Assembly: GCA_903835265.1 (NCBI GenBank)
Contig: CAILMG010000087.1
Location: 1-49,524, forward strand
DNA length: 49,524 nt
DNA from: an uncultured Methylococcus sp.
GTDB taxonomy: Bacteria; Pseudomonadota; Gammaproteobacteria; Methylococcales; Methylococcaceae
Direction of reading: 5' to 3'
Shown here: piece after piece, positions 25,048 through 34,233 of the stretch
Numbering within the stretch: the stretch's first letter is position 1
Layout of the letters: each line of letters opens with the position of its first letter
Position numbers and translations under genes: made by a program
The notes under the pieces: generated by a model
What the model was told of the DNA's origin: nothing
The model's database searches: none
What the model saw: only the letters and a program-made list of their open reading frames with translations

Positions 25048-26118
25048 ATGACCCTAGCGCGCTTTGCAGCGGACGTCCTTCACTGGTTCGATCACCATGG
25101 GCGGAAACACCTCCCCTGGCAAATCCGCCGGGAGCCCTACACCGTGTGGATCTCCGAAATCATGTTGCAGCAAACGCAGGTGCAAACGGTCATCCCCTAC
25201 TATGAGCGATTCATGGCCCGTTTTCCGACCATTGAACACCTGGCCAAGGCGCCACGGGACGACGTCATGGCCCATTGGGCGGGTCTTGGCTATTACGCCA
25301 GAGCCAGGCATCTTAAGACCACCGCCGAAAAGATCCTTATGCACTATGAGGGCCGCTTTCCTTCGGATCCGGGGACCATTGAATCGCTGCCGGGGATTGG
25401 TCGATCGACGGCTGGAGCGATTTTGAGTTTAGGGTTCAGGCAACGCGCCGCCATTCTCGATGGCAACGTCAAGCGCGTTCTCGCTCGTCATGCCGGCATC
25501 GAGGGATGGCCGGGGCATTCAGGCGTCCTCAAGACGCTCTGGGAGGTGAGTGAGGCGAGAACTCCCATAGCCCGGTTTGACGATTACAATCAAGCCATGA
25601 TGGATCTGGGTGCTCTGATCTGCACCCATCGCCGGCCCGCCTGCGACCTATGTCCCATCATGGGGGATTGCTCTGCCCATCAATCGGGACGTCAAGACAC
25701 CCTGCCGGCCCCCAAACCAAAGCGTCAGCAACCCATCCGGAACCTTTGGATGTTGATCTTAGTTCATCCACACCGTGGTCTTTATTTGGTGCAGCGACCG
25801 GATGCTGGGATCTGGGGAGGATTGATGAGCCTCCCTGAGTTTGAATCGATCAAAGCCTTGGAGGACTGGTATGAGCGGCACAATCAGGGCAAAATTGAAG
25901 ATGCGTGGATCGCGCCTATACGGCGGCACACCTTCAGCCACTATCATCTGGACTTTACCCCGGTGATCGCCCCATGGATCGGGGATGAGGAGGTGCCAGG
26001 CCTTCAAGGGTGTTGGGTTTTGCCGGACGATCTCCAAGCGCTTCCGGCACCCATTGAAAAGCTGCTGAAGGATCCTAAGACCTTAAAACCATTATCCAAG
26101 GAGGACCTGATCTCATGA
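25048..26118 (+). CDS. mutY: A/G-specific adenine glycosylase
   Basis: 356 residues. It removes adenine mispaired with 8-oxoguanine. The HhH-GPD domain carries S-E-I-M-L-Q-Q-T-Q-V with the catalytic Glu, the hairpin L-P-G-I-G-R-S-T-A-G-A-I and the following Asp of A-I-L-D-G-N-V-K-R. A [4Fe-4S] site follows with the exact C-x6-C-x2-C-x5-C spacing (C-T-H-R-R-P-A-C-D-L-C). The C-terminal ~110 residues are the NUDIX-like domain that reads 8-oxoG. ATG 25048 starts at the usual N-terminus; the longer upstream frame is Pro/His-rich and unlike the family. yggX follows by ATGA overlap, as in enteric bacteria. Confidence 0.97.
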   Translation: MTLARFAADVLHWFDHHGRKHLPWQIRREPYTVWISEIMLQQTQVQTVIPYYERFMARFPTIEHLAKAPRDDVMAHWAGLGYYARARHLKTTAEKILMHYEGRFPSDPGTIESLPGIGRSTAGAILSLGFRQRAAILDGNVKRVLARHAGIEGWPGHSGVLKTLWEVSEARTPIARFDDYNQAMMDLGALICTHRRPACDLCPIMGDCSAHQSGRQDTLPAPKPKRQQPIRNLWMLILVHPHRGLYLVQRPDAGIWGGLMSLPEFESIKALEDWYERHNQGKIEDAWIAPIRRHTFSHYHLDFTPVIAPWIGDEEVPGLQGCWVLPDDLQALPAPIEKLLKDPKTLKPLSKEDLIS

Positions 26119-26384
26119 CCCGCATGATTCATTGCCTTCGCCTCGACAAAGAGGCTGAAGCCATGACCAAAGCCCCGTTTCCAGGCCCTGAGGGGCAGCG
26201 CATTGTTGATCACATCTCGAAAGACGCCTGGGCCGAATGGCTGAAGCTCCAGACGATGTTGATTAATGAACACCGCTTGACGCCCTTTGAACCCGAACAC
26301 AAGAAATATCTCGCCAAAGAACGAGAGAAATTTCTCTTCGGGGGAGGCAGCGAAATGCCCGAAGGCTATCGCCCGCCCGAGTGA
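26115..26384 (+). CDS. yggX: Probable Fe(2+)-trafficking / oxidative protection protein YggX
   Basis: 89 residues, normal length. It binds iron and protects Fe-S clusters from oxidation, in keeping with its coupling to mutY, an Fe-S enzyme. The conserved Cys lies near the N-terminus (M-I-H-C-L-R-L), and A-W-A-E-W-L-K-L-Q-T-M-L-I-N-E is the family core. Its start overlaps the mutY stop (ATGA), and it ends 5 bases from the convergent L,D-transpeptidase. Confidence 0.96.
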   Translation: MTRMIHCLRLDKEAEAMTKAPFPGPEGQRIVDHISKDAWAEWLKLQTMLINEHRLTPFEPEHKKYLAKEREKFLFGGGSEMPEGYRPPE

Positions 26385-26389
26385 AGCGC

Positions 26390-27961
26390 CTACTCCTCCT
26401 CGGGATCAGGCTCGCTGGTCTCCAGCGGAACCGTTTTGACTCTTGAGCCTGAGGAGCGGCTCGGTGACGGCCTTGACGCCCTCAAAGGTGGTGGATCGAT
26501 CTCCGTCGTCGAATCACTTTGAGGCTGGTAAGGATTGGATGGCGAATAAACAGGGTCCTGATCGAGGCTGCCATCTGGCATGTTAGGGTCATAAGGGACG
26601 GGTTCGTAAGGGCTTGAACTTGCTCCTGGTGGCGCGCTGCGATGAGAGGCGGCTGGAAGCCGCTCCCGGGGCGCTAGGTTAGGATCTTCCTCGGCAGCAT
26701 GCGGAGGAGGGGCGAGGCCTTCATCGGAAGCTGCACTCTGCTCCCAGCCACTCCCGACCCCACCAATCACGACAGGAATGCCCGTTGGCTTTTCAACCGC
26801 CCGGTGAACCTTCTCCATGCTGATCTCGGCGCCGGTCTTTTCCCGTTCTTTTTCAATCTCGCTTTGGGCCAAGCGCAACAGGAATCGCGAGCGCTTGTCG
26901 TCCTCCCGCTGCAGCTGTTCCTTCGAGATATTGTCATCCGGATCATGGGGTGAAATACCGACATCTTCATCGAGAGGCTGGCTGACTTCCATATAAAGCT
27001 TGCCGTCTTTGTAGCCGAGCTTGATCGGTTGATTCACCAAGTAGACCGGGGAGCCGACCGGAATCAAGGGAAACAACTTGGCAATATCCTCGTTATACAT
27101 GCGCATGCAACCATGGGTTACCCGCATCCCGATGCCATCGGCCTTGGCCGCATCGGTTCCATGAATCAGATAACCCGCAACACCCAGCCGCATGGCAAAT
27201 TTCCCTAAGGGATTATCAGGACCCGGCGGCACCACATCCGGCAACGGATCCCCCTTTGCTGCATGCTCTCGCTTGATCGATGCCGGGGGGGTCCAGGAGG
27301 GATCCTTCTGCTTATGGACGACGGAGGTCTTGCCGATGGGGGTCCGCCAATCCATCCGTCCCATACTGACGGGATAAGTGATGACCTCGTTTAATGACGC
27401 CGACTCAAACTGAGGCTCTTTGGGCACTGGAGGTGCCTGGGGTTTAGGTGGCGGCGCGGGTGTTTTTGAAGCGACCTTGGCCCCAGGCTTCAGGCCAGAA
27501 GGCGATCCTGGCTTCCCGGCCACCGAGGGCTTCTTGGGGTCAAGCTTTGGCTTTGGGGGGGCGACCGGCTTTCGAGCCGGGATGGGGGCCGGCTTGATTG
27601 GGAAATAGTAGAGCCTCATCTCCGGAATATTGACCACAATCCCTGCCCTTGGCGCATTGGGCAGAATGTATTGCTGTGGAATCAAAACCTGCGTGCCCTC
27701 CTTGGGCAACCAACGATCCACCGTCGGATTGGCCATGGTCATCTCTTCCTGACCGACACTAAAGCGGCGGGCAATATCGATCAGCGTATCTTCCTGATGG
27801 GCTCGGGTATGCCGGATGACCCCAATCAAGTCATCCCCAGGAGCTGGCGCATGAAACGACTCAGCCTCGGCCGGCGCCGTATAGGTGAAGACCATGACAG
27901 AGGCGATGACCAAGCTCTGGAGGGAACTGAATAAAGCGGGGGAATGAAGGATGAATCGCAT
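26390..27961 (-). CDS. L,D-transpeptidase (YkuD) with LysM and a Pro/Lys-rich insert inside the catalytic domain
   Basis: 523 residues, much longer than the ~300-330 of YbiS/YcfS/ErfK relatives. A signal peptide (1-33) precedes a LysM-like domain (about 50-95). The YkuD domain starts at A-P-R-A-G-I-V-V-N-I-P-E-M-R-L-Y-Y-F-P and is interrupted at ~121-187 by low-complexity Pro/Lys/Ala sequence. It resumes at Y-P-V-S-M-G-R-M and carries the catalytic motif H-G-C-M-R-M with Cys285. After the family's C-terminal V-Y-L-V-N-Q-P-I-K comes a further ~200-residue polar, Pro/Ser-rich tail. Known members attach Braun-type lipoprotein or form 3-3 crosslinks in peptidoglycan. It is 15 bases after rdgC on the same strand. 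Confidence 0.93.
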   Translation of the reverse strand: MRFILHSPALFSSLQSLVIASVMVFTYTAPAEAESFHAPAPGDDLIGVIRHTRAHQEDTLIDIARRFSVGQEEMTMANPTVDRWLPKEGTQVLIPQQYILPNAPRAGIVVNIPEMRLYYFPIKPAPIPARKPVAPPKPKLDPKKPSVAGKPGSPSGLKPGAKVASKTPAPPPKPQAPPVPKEPQFESASLNEVITYPVSMGRMDWRTPIGKTSVVHKQKDPSWTPPASIKREHAAKGDPLPDVVPPGPDNPLGKFAMRLGVAGYLIHGTDAAKADGIGMRVTHGCMRMYNEDIAKLFPLIPVGSPVYLVNQPIKLGYKDGKLYMEVSQPLDEDVGISPHDPDDNISKEQLQREDDKRSRFLLRLAQSEIEKEREKTGAEISMEKVHRAVEKPTGIPVVIGGVGSGWEQSAASDEGLAPPPHAAEEDPNLAPRERLPAASHRSAPPGASSSPYEPVPYDPNMPDGSLDQDPVYSPSNPYQPQSDSTTEIDPPPLRASRPSPSRSSGSRVKTVPLETSEPDPEEE

Positions 27962-27976
27962 AACTAAAACCTGATC

Positions 27977-28894
27977 TTAGGCGGCCTGCGGTGTTTTTTC
28001 TCCGCCGAACCAATTCAACAAAACCGGAATGAAAGCGGCAATTTCGAGCCGCATGATGGCAAAATCTCCATCGAATTGGGCGGCCACATCGTCCGAGGCC
28101 ACCTCGGCCCGAGCCTCCTGGAGCGTATCGAGGAAACGGAGCCGCCGAATAGTGAGGTGTTCATCGAGGACCAAAGAGAAACGATCATTCCAGCTAAAGG
28201 CCAGCTTGATGACTTCTTTGCCCGCCTCGATGTGATGACGAATCTCAGGGGCATCAAGATCCTGTCGACGGCATCGGACGATGCCGCCATCCTCTTCAGG
28301 CGATTTCAGCTCACATTCGCTTTCAAGGAGGACCTCCTCTGGCATGAGCCCCCCCGCGACCCAGCGCGTCATGACGCCGGGTGGCGGCTCAACCGGAGCA
28401 ATCGGACGCACCGGAAAACCATCGAGCGTCTGCCGAAGCACCGCGACAAAGTCCTCCGCCTTCTTAGGACTCGCGGCATCCACCACCAGCCAGCCATTAC
28501 GGGTATCGAGATAGCCGTAGGTCCTTCTGCTCTGAGTAAAAGCGCGGGGCATCATGTCCTGAAGCACCTCGTCACGAACCGCCTCGCGTTCCTTCTTCCG
28601 AAGGGAGCGGGCTTCTCGAGATTCCACCTCAGCAATCCGCTCTTGGACCTGTTCACTGACCGCACCGCTTGGAAGAATCCGCTCTTCCCGCTTGAGGCAG
28701 AAAAGAAAGTCGGTACCCCCCTGATGCACTAAAGGCGCATGCTCGAGGGGAATGGGCGAACACCACCCATCACTAAAGGATTCGAGTACGCCGCAGGAAT
28801 TGAAGGCGCGCGCTTTAAGACGTTCTTCAAAGGCCGCTGCATCGAGCGTGAAGGGTTCTTGAAGACGAAGCAAAACGAGGTTTTTAAACCACAT
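27977..28894 (-). CDS. rdgC: Recombination-associated protein RdgC
   Basis: 305 residues, usual length. It forms a ring-shaped dimer that binds DNA and tempers RecA activity. Recognised by its N-terminus (M-W-F-K-N-L-V-L-L-R-L), K-R-E-E-R-I-L-P-S-G-A-V and the family segment T-Y-G-Y-L-D-T-R-N-G-W-L-V-V-D-A-A-S. Its ATG lies 27 bases downstream of a visible -10 element. The ribosome site is weak. The L,D-transpeptidase follows closely and may share the transcript. Confidence 0.96.
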   Translation of the reverse strand: MWFKNLVLLRLQEPFTLDAAAFEERLKARAFNSCGVLESFSDGWCSPIPLEHAPLVHQGGTDFLFCLKREERILPSGAVSEQVQERIAEVESREARSLRKKEREAVRDEVLQDMMPRAFTQSRRTYGYLDTRNGWLVVDAASPKKAEDFVAVLRQTLDGFPVRPIAPVEPPPGVMTRWVAGGLMPEEVLLESECELKSPEEDGGIVRCRRQDLDAPEIRHHIEAGKEVIKLAFSWNDRFSLVLDEHLTIRRLRFLDTLQEARAEVASDDVAAQFDGDFAIMRLEIAAFIPVLLNWFGGEKTPQAA

Positions 28895-28921
28895 GATTCA
28901 AAAGATAAGGCAAAGACTGTG

Positions 28922-28950
28922 ATTATGGCGATCGCGCTGCTTTTTGTCAC
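28922..28950 (-). promoter_or_regulatory. Sigma-70-like promoter of rdgC
   Basis: On the minus strand, GTGACA (28950-28945) and CATAAT (28927-28922) are separated by 17 bases, ending 27 bases before the rdgC ATG. It lies in the 175-base divergent gap shared with the beta-propeller gene. Confidence 0.45.
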
Positions 28951-29069
28951 TCAAAACCCCTGGTTTTACGTGGTTTGTTTCGTGATCAACAACAATCAAT
29001 CCCAAAGGTTTGGCCTTTGGCCCCATCATCGGGATAATGAGCGTTCCGTCCTTCTAAAGTGCTGAGCCC

Positions 29070-30035
29070 ATGAACGTTCGTGTCTTCTCCATGGTGATAC
29101 TCCTCGCGAGTGATCAGCGGGCGGCTCTGGCCGAAACCGCCTTTGTGAGCCTTGAAAAGGACCACGCCGTCGCCATGGTTCAACTGCCTGAAGGAAAACT
29201 CGAGGGCACCTTCAAGGTGGGGCAAAGACCCCGCGGCATCGCTTTAAGCCCCGATCAGCAATCGCTCTTTGTGGCGGTATCGGATGAGGATGTGATCAAG
29301 GTCTTTGATACCAAGACCCATCAACTCAAGGGCCGGCTTACTTCCGGTAAAGACCCCGAGACCTTTGTGGTTGATCCTCGCGGCGAATGGCTGTTCGCTT
29401 CCAATGAGAACGATAACCAAATCACCGTGATCGATCTCAAAACCTTCAAAAAGGTCAAATCCATCGCGGTCGGGATTGAACCTGAGGGCATCGCCATCAG
29501 CTCCGATGGCGCCCTGATCGCGAGCACCAGTGAAACCACCAATATGGTGCACTGGATCGATCGGAAATCGCTGTCGATCTTAGATAATACGCTGGTGGAC
29601 CCCCGGCCACGGGCTTGTGCCTTTACTGAAGATCGTCAGGAACTTTGGGTCAGTTCCGAAATGGCGGGAACCGTCACCGTGCTGGATACCACCACCCACC
29701 AGATGATCACCAAAATCCATTTTAAGATCCCCGGGGTGACCATGGAAAAAATCCAGCCGGTCGGCATCCAGATCGATCGGAAGCGCCAGCGCGCCTATGT
29801 GGCCTTAGGCCCCTCGAACCGGGTGGCCGTGATTGACGCCAAAACCTACCAAGTCCTTGACTATCTTCTGGTCGGCCAAAGGGTCTGGCAACTGGCTTTT
29901 ACGCCCGACCAGCATTTTCTATCCACCACCAACGGGATCAGCAACGACATCTCGATCATTGACCTTGAAAAACGCAAGGTCACCAAGTCGATTGCCGTTG
30001 GCCAATACCCCTGGGGCATCGCCATCGCACCATGA
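29070..30035 (+). CDS. PQQ-dependent catabolism-associated YVTN beta-propeller protein
   Basis: 321 residues. A signal peptide (about 1-21, ending A-A-L-A) predicts a periplasmic protein. Seven-bladed YVTN-type repeats are evident: R-P-R-G-I-A-L-S-P-D, E-P-E-G-I-A-I-S-S-D, Q-P-V-G-I-Q-I-D and a closing Y-P-W-G-I-A-I-A-P. The size, repeats and position directly before an ABC ATPase and a permease match the protein set described next to PQQ-dependent alcohol dehydrogenases (TIGR03866-like). Its precise role there is unknown. The next gene starts within its stop (ATGA). Confidence 0.9.
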   Translation: MNVRVFSMVILLASDQRAALAETAFVSLEKDHAVAMVQLPEGKLEGTFKVGQRPRGIALSPDQQSLFVAVSDEDVIKVFDTKTHQLKGRLTSGKDPETFVVDPRGEWLFASNENDNQITVIDLKTFKKVKSIAVGIEPEGIAISSDGALIASTSETTNMVHWIDRKSLSILDNTLVDPRPRACAFTEDRQELWVSSEMAGTVTVLDTTTHQMITKIHFKIPGVTMEKIQPVGIQIDRKRQRAYVALGPSNRVAVIDAKTYQVLDYLLVGQRVWQLAFTPDQHFLSTTNGISNDISIIDLEKRKVTKSIAVGQYPWGIAIAP

Positions 30036-30775
30036 GTCACAACGCCATTCTCAGCATTGCCAACATCAGCTATACCTATGGCCCCAAAAAGGCGCTGGAT
30101 CGGGTTTCATTTTCTGTCAAGGAAGGTCAGTGCGCCATCCTTCTAGGACCTAACGGCGCCGGTAAATCGACCCTCTTTTCGCTGATCACTCATCTTTACG
30201 ATGCGCCCTCAGGGACCATCTGCATCGATGGACACGATGTCCGTCTAAAACCTCTCAAGGCGCTGAAGGCCCTGGGTGTGGTGTTCCAGCAATCAACGCT
30301 GGATCTCGATCTCACTGTTCGCCAAAACCTCCTCTATCACGCCGCACTGCACGGCATTAAACGCCGAGAGGCCGAGCATCGAATCGAAGAGGAGCTGACC
30401 CGTTTTGGGATGCTCGAACGGGCGGATGAAAAGACAAGACAACTCAACGGTGGCCACCGAAGACGCGTGGAGATCGCCAGAGCCTTGCTCCACCGCCCAA
30501 GGCTGCTGCTCCTCGATGAACCAACCGTAGGCCTTGATGTTCCCAGCCGAAAAGCGCTGGTCGATCATCTCCACGCCCTTTGCCGAGACCGTCAATTGGC
30601 GGTCCTCTGGGCCACCCATCTCATCGATGAAATCGCCTCCGAGGATCACCTGATCGTTCTCCACCAGGGCCAACTGAAGGCCTCAGGAGCGGTGAGTGAC
30701 GTCCTCGATGAAACCGGCCACGAAACCATCGAGGCGGCTTTTGCTCAACTCACTGGACGTCAGGAGCGCACATGA
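30032..30775 (+). CDS. ABC transporter ATP-binding protein of the PQQ alcohol-oxidation-associated exporter
   Basis: 247 residues. It is a complete ATPase: Walker A G-P-N-G-A-G-K-S-T (39-47), Q-loop V-F-Q-Q-S, signature L-N-G-G-H-R-R-R-V-E-I-A-R-A, Walker B L-L-L-L-D-E-P-T and the switch His in W-A-T-H-L. The altered signature (L-N-G-G-H instead of L-S-G-G-Q) is, from memory, usual in this PQQ-associated subfamily. It couples ATP hydrolysis to the permease encoded next and is joined to both neighbours by ATGA overlaps. The substrate is unknown. Confidence 0.94.
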   Translation: MSHNAILSIANISYTYGPKKALDRVSFSVKEGQCAILLGPNGAGKSTLFSLITHLYDAPSGTICIDGHDVRLKPLKALKALGVVFQQSTLDLDLTVRQNLLYHAALHGIKRREAEHRIEEELTRFGMLERADEKTRQLNGGHRRRVEIARALLHRPRLLLLDEPTVGLDVPSRKALVDHLHALCRDRQLAVLWATHLIDEIASEDHLIVLHQGQLKASGAVSDVLDETGHETIEAAFAQLTGRQERT

Positions 30776-31566
30776 TGATGCATGCACTCAGAGCCTTGAT
30801 CGGCATCATGAGCCGTGAATGCCTCCGTTTCGTTCATCAGCGCGAGCGTTTCATTTCGGCCTTGGTCCGCCCGCTCCTGTGGCTCTTTATTTTCGCTGCT
30901 GGCTTTAGATCCACCCTTGGGGTCGCCATCATCCCTCCCTATGAAACCTACATTCTTTATGAGGTTTACATTACCCCGGGGCTTTTAGGGATGGTGCAAT
31001 TATTCAACGGCATGCAAAGTTCCCTATCGATGGTCTATGACCGTGAAATGGGCAGTATGAAAACCTTGCTGGTCAGTCCCTTGCCACGAAGCTTTCTTCT
31101 GACCAGTAAACTTTTAGCCGGGGTTCTCATTTCGGTGATTCAGGCCATCGTGTTTCTCCTGATCGCCGCCGCCTACGGCATCGAAATACCCGCCATCGGT
31201 TTCCTCACCGTCCTCCCAGCACTCATCCTCTCAGGCCTCATGCTAGGCGCCCTTGGGCTGCTGCTGTCGTCCTTCATTAAGCAATTGGAAAACTTCGCAG
31301 GGGTGATGAATTTCGTGATCTTCCCGATGTTTTTCTTATCGAGCGCCCTTTATCCTCTCTGGCGGATCAAGGAATCGAACCCAACACTCGCCCTGATCGC
31401 GGGTTATAACCCCTTTACCGCCGCCGTAGAACTGATTCGCTTTGCCCTTTATGGACAATTTAACCTCGAAGCGGCGCTGATCACCCTCTTCAGTCTTCTG
31501 TTTTTTTTAGGGATGGCCATTTGGGGCTATAACCCATCCAAAGGCATGATGAGCCGTCGCTCCTAA
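30772..31566 (+). CDS. ABC-2 type permease of the PQQ-associated exporter (PedC-like)
   Basis: 264 residues with about six membrane segments and the ABC-2 pattern Y-D-R-E-M-G-S-M-K-T-L-L-V-S-P-L-P between segments 2 and 3. F-F-L-S-S-A-L-Y-P-L and G-Y-N-P-F-T-A-A-V-E-L-I-R are typical of the drug/polysaccharide/alcohol-associated ABC-2 exporters. It is coupled by ATGA overlap to its ATPase. The gene ends the three-gene set; the next gene (rfbB) is 103 bases on. Confidence 0.92.
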   Translation: MMMHALRALIGIMSRECLRFVHQRERFISALVRPLLWLFIFAAGFRSTLGVAIIPPYETYILYEVYITPGLLGMVQLFNGMQSSLSMVYDREMGSMKTLLVSPLPRSFLLTSKLLAGVLISVIQAIVFLLIAAAYGIEIPAIGFLTVLPALILSGLMLGALGLLLSSFIKQLENFAGVMNFVIFPMFFLSSALYPLWRIKESNPTLALIAGYNPFTAAVELIRFALYGQFNLEAALITLFSLLFFLGMAIWGYNPSKGMMSRRS

Positions 31567-31669
31567 GCCGAGGAGAGAACGCCAACCAGGGACTAAGGAC
31601 CCCGCGCAGTGACGACAATGTCGGGTAGAATGGCCCCTGATAAAAGAGAGGTCTTGGGAGATTCATTCG

Positions 31670-32752
31670 GTGCTGAACCACAACCATAAAACCATTTTGG
31701 TGACCGGCGGAGCCGGCTTCATTGGTGGTAACTTCGTGATCCGTCAGATCACCCAAGGGGGCGTCCACGTCATCAATCTCGACGCCCTAACCTACGCGGG
31801 CAATCTCGATACCCTCGATGCCGTCGAAGATGATCCAAAGCTTGAATTTGTCTTAGGATCGATCGGTGATAGCGCCCTAGTGGATTATCTTCTTAATCGC
31901 CACCAGCCCTCCGCCATCATCAATTTTGCCGCCGAAAGTCACGTCGATCGCTCCATCGATTCTCCTGAGGCCTTCATTCAGACCAACGTCCTTGGCACCT
32001 TTTATCTGCTGGAGTCGGCCCGGAAGTACTGGCGCGGCCTTGATGAAGCCCAGCAAAAAGAATTTCGTTTCCTTCATGTGTCCACCGATGAGGTCTATGG
32101 GAGCCTCGGGGCGACTGGACAATTTACCGAGACGACCGCCTATCAGCCCAATTCGCCCTACTCTGCGTCTAAAGCCAGTTCAGACCATCTCGTTAGGGCC
32201 TATTTCCATACCTATGGTTTACCGGTCTTAACGACGAACTGCTCCAACAACTACGGACCCTTCCAATTCCCTGAAAAGCTGATCCCGCTGATCATTCATA
32301 ATGCCCTCGCTGGAAAACCCCTGCCGATTTATGGCCATGGTCTTAACGTTCGGGATTGGCTCTATGTGGAAGACCATTGCAAGGCCATTGAGCGCGTTCT
32401 TGAAGCCGGAATCCCTGGGGAGGTTTACAACATCGGCGGCAACAATGAAAAAACCAATCTTGAAGTGGTTCACACCTTATGTGACCTCCTCGATGAACTC
32501 CGCCCCAATGCCACCCATAAACCCCACCGAAGCCTCATCACTTATGTCAGCGATCGCCCAGGCCATGATCTTCGCTATGCCATTGATGCCAGCAAAATCA
32601 AAACGGAACTGGGCTTTAGGCCTCAGGAGACCTTTGAAACAGGTCTTCGGAAAACCGTCACTTGGTACCTTGAAAACCAAGTCTGGTGCCAACGGGTGAT
32701 GGATGGCAGCTACCGAGGCGAAAGGCTGGGTAGCGATGGGGAACCCCTCTAA
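31670..32752 (+). CDS. rfbB: dTDP-glucose 4,6-dehydratase
   Basis: 360 residues. It is the second step of dTDP-L-rhamnose synthesis, converting dTDP-glucose to the 4-keto-6-deoxy sugar with bound NAD. The Rossmann motif is [10 protein letters not shown]. The catalytic region has S-T-D-E-V-Y-G, and Y-S-A-S-K carries the active Tyr and Lys. The GTG at 31670 is chosen because GGGAG stands 9 bases upstream and it gives a normal N-terminus; there is no suitable ATG. It is first of rfbBACD. Confidence 0.96.
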   Translation: MLNHNHKTILVTGGAGFIGGNFVIRQITQGGVHVINLDALTYAGNLDTLDAVEDDPKLEFVLGSIGDSALVDYLLNRHQPSAIINFAAESHVDRSIDSPEAFIQTNVLGTFYLLESARKYWRGLDEAQQKEFRFLHVSTDEVYGSLGATGQFTETTAYQPNSPYSASKASSDHLVRAYFHTYGLPVLTTNCSNNYGPFQFPEKLIPLIIHNALAGKPLPIYGHGLNVRDWLYVEDHCKAIERVLEAGIPGEVYNIGGNNEKTNLEVVHTLCDLLDELRPNATHKPHRSLITYVSDRPGHDLRYAIDASKIKTELGFRPQETFETGLRKTVTWYLENQVWCQRVMDGSYRGERLGSDGEPL

Positions 32753-32797
32753 AAAACCTGTTATCCCCTCAACTTATATCGGCGATCGAAGCGCTTT

Positions 32798-33685
32798 ATG
32801 CAAAAAACCAAAGGCATCATCCTCGCGGGAGGATCTGGAACAAGGCTGCATCCCTTGACCCATGTGACCAGCAAACAGTTGCTGCCGATCTATGACAAGC
32901 CGATGATCTATTACCCCCTCTCGGTCCTCATGTTGGCTGGGATTCGGGAGGTTCTGATCATCACCACACCGCATGAAGCGCCGATGTTTGAGCGTCTATT
33001 GGGTGATGGCAGCCAGTGGGGGATGTCACTCCACTATGCCCAACAACCGAAACCCGAAGGCCTGGCTCAAGCGTTTGTTATCGGCAGTGATTTTATCGGT
33101 GGAGACCCCTCCTGCCTGATCTTGGGTGACAATATTTTCTATGGCCACGGCCTGCCGGAAAACCTTAAACAGGCCGCCTTAAGAACCGAAGGCGCGACGG
33201 TCTTCGGCTACTGGGTCCATGATCCCGAGCGCTACGGGGTTGCAGAGTTTGATGCCGAAGGCCGCGTCATCGGGCTCGTTGAAAAACCCAAAGAACCCAA
33301 ATCCAACTATGCGGTCACGGGCCTTTATTTTTATGACAACCAGGTCATCGATATGGCACGCGACCTAAAACCAGGCATCCGTGGCGAACTTGAAATCACC
33401 GATATCAATAAGCTCTATCTTCAAATGGATCAGCTCCGAGTCGAAAAGCTAGGCCGCGGCATTGCCTGGCTTGATACCGGGACCCATGATTCGCTCTTAC
33501 AGGCCTCAAACTTCATTCAGACCATTGAAGAGCGACAAGGCCTTAAGATCAGTTGTCCTGAAGAAATTGCCTGGAGTCAGGGCTGGATCTCCTCTGAACA
33601 ATTGGCGGCGCAAGCCGAACCGCTCAAGAAGAGTCATTACGGCGCCTATCTTCTGAGGCTTCTGGTCATGGGGCGGCCCCATTGA
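32798..33685 (+). CDS. rfbA: Glucose-1-phosphate thymidylyltransferase
   Basis: 295 residues. It makes dTDP-glucose from glucose-1-phosphate and dTTP, the first pathway step. The nucleotide-binding motif [11 protein letters not shown] is at the N-terminus. [18 protein letters not shown] and [10 protein letters not shown] are diagnostic of RmlA. The gap from rfbB is 45 bases, and its stop overlaps the rfbC start (TTGA). Confidence 0.97.
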   Translation: MQKTKGIILAGGSGTRLHPLTHVTSKQLLPIYDKPMIYYPLSVLMLAGIREVLIITTPHEAPMFERLLGDGSQWGMSLHYAQQPKPEGLAQAFVIGSDFIGGDPSCLILGDNIFYGHGLPENLKQAALRTEGATVFGYWVHDPERYGVAEFDAEGRVIGLVEKPKEPKSNYAVTGLYFYDNQVIDMARDLKPGIRGELEITDINKLYLQMDQLRVEKLGRGIAWLDTGTHDSLLQASNFIQTIEERQGLKISCPEEIAWSQGWISSEQLAAQAEPLKKSHYGAYLLRLLVMGRPH

Positions 33686-34233
33686 ATATTGAGACGACCC
33701 CTCTTTCAGGACTGCTCCTGATCAAACCGGATGTCTTTGGCGATAGCCGAGGGTTCTTTCAGGAAACCTGGAATCTTAGACGCTACACCGAAGAAGGCCT
33801 TGATCGTCATTTTGTTCAAGACAACCTCTCTTGGTCCCGGAAAGGGATTCTAAGGGGACTTCATTTTCAAAACCCGCGACCTCAAGGGAAACTGGTTTAC
33901 GTCCTTCAAGGGGAAGTCTTTGATGTGGCCGTCGATGTCCGCAGCGATTCTCCGACCTTTGGTCAATGGTATGGCGCCACCCTCTCCAGCGAAAACCATC
34001 ACCAGCTCTTTGTTCCAGAAGGATTTGCGCATGGTTTTTGCGTGACCAGCGACATGGCCTTATTCGCTTACAAGTGCACCGATTTCTATCATCCAGAGTC
34101 TGAACACTGTATCCAGTGGAATGATCCGGACCTCGCTATCGCTTGGCCGATCAAGGACCCTGAACTGTCCTCAAAGGACCTCAAAGGACAGCCCCTCAAA
34201 ACCTTTTCCCCCTCATCGCTCGGCCTCTGGTGA
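33682..34233 (+). CDS. rfbC: dTDP-4-dehydrorhamnose 3,5-epimerase
   Basis: 183 residues, cupin fold. It epimerises C3 and C5 of the 4-keto sugar. Motifs are [17 protein letters not shown] with the catalytic His, and V-P-E-G-F-A-H-G-F. The TTG start at 33682 overlaps the rfbA stop (TTGA) and yields the expected N-terminus; no ATG lies nearby. Confidence 0.96.
   Translation: MNIETTPLSGLLLIKPDVFGDSRGFFQETWNLRRYTEEGLDRHFVQDNLSWSRKGILRGLHFQNPRPQGKLVYVLQGEVFDVAVDVRSDSPTFGQWYGATLSSENHHQLFVPEGFAHGFCVTSDMALFAYKCTDFYHPESEHCIQWNDPDLAIAWPIKDPELSSKDLKGQPLKTFSPSSLGLW

Noticed and set aside
29008-29030. Dyad CCAAAGG / CCTTTGG in the rdgC / beta-propeller gap as an operator or terminator
   Set aside because: A 7-bp stem without a T-run or known operator match; could be chance.
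31626-31631. TAGAAT as a -10 box for rfbB
   Set aside because: No acceptable -35 hexamer at 16-18 bases; the support is too weak to list as a promoter.
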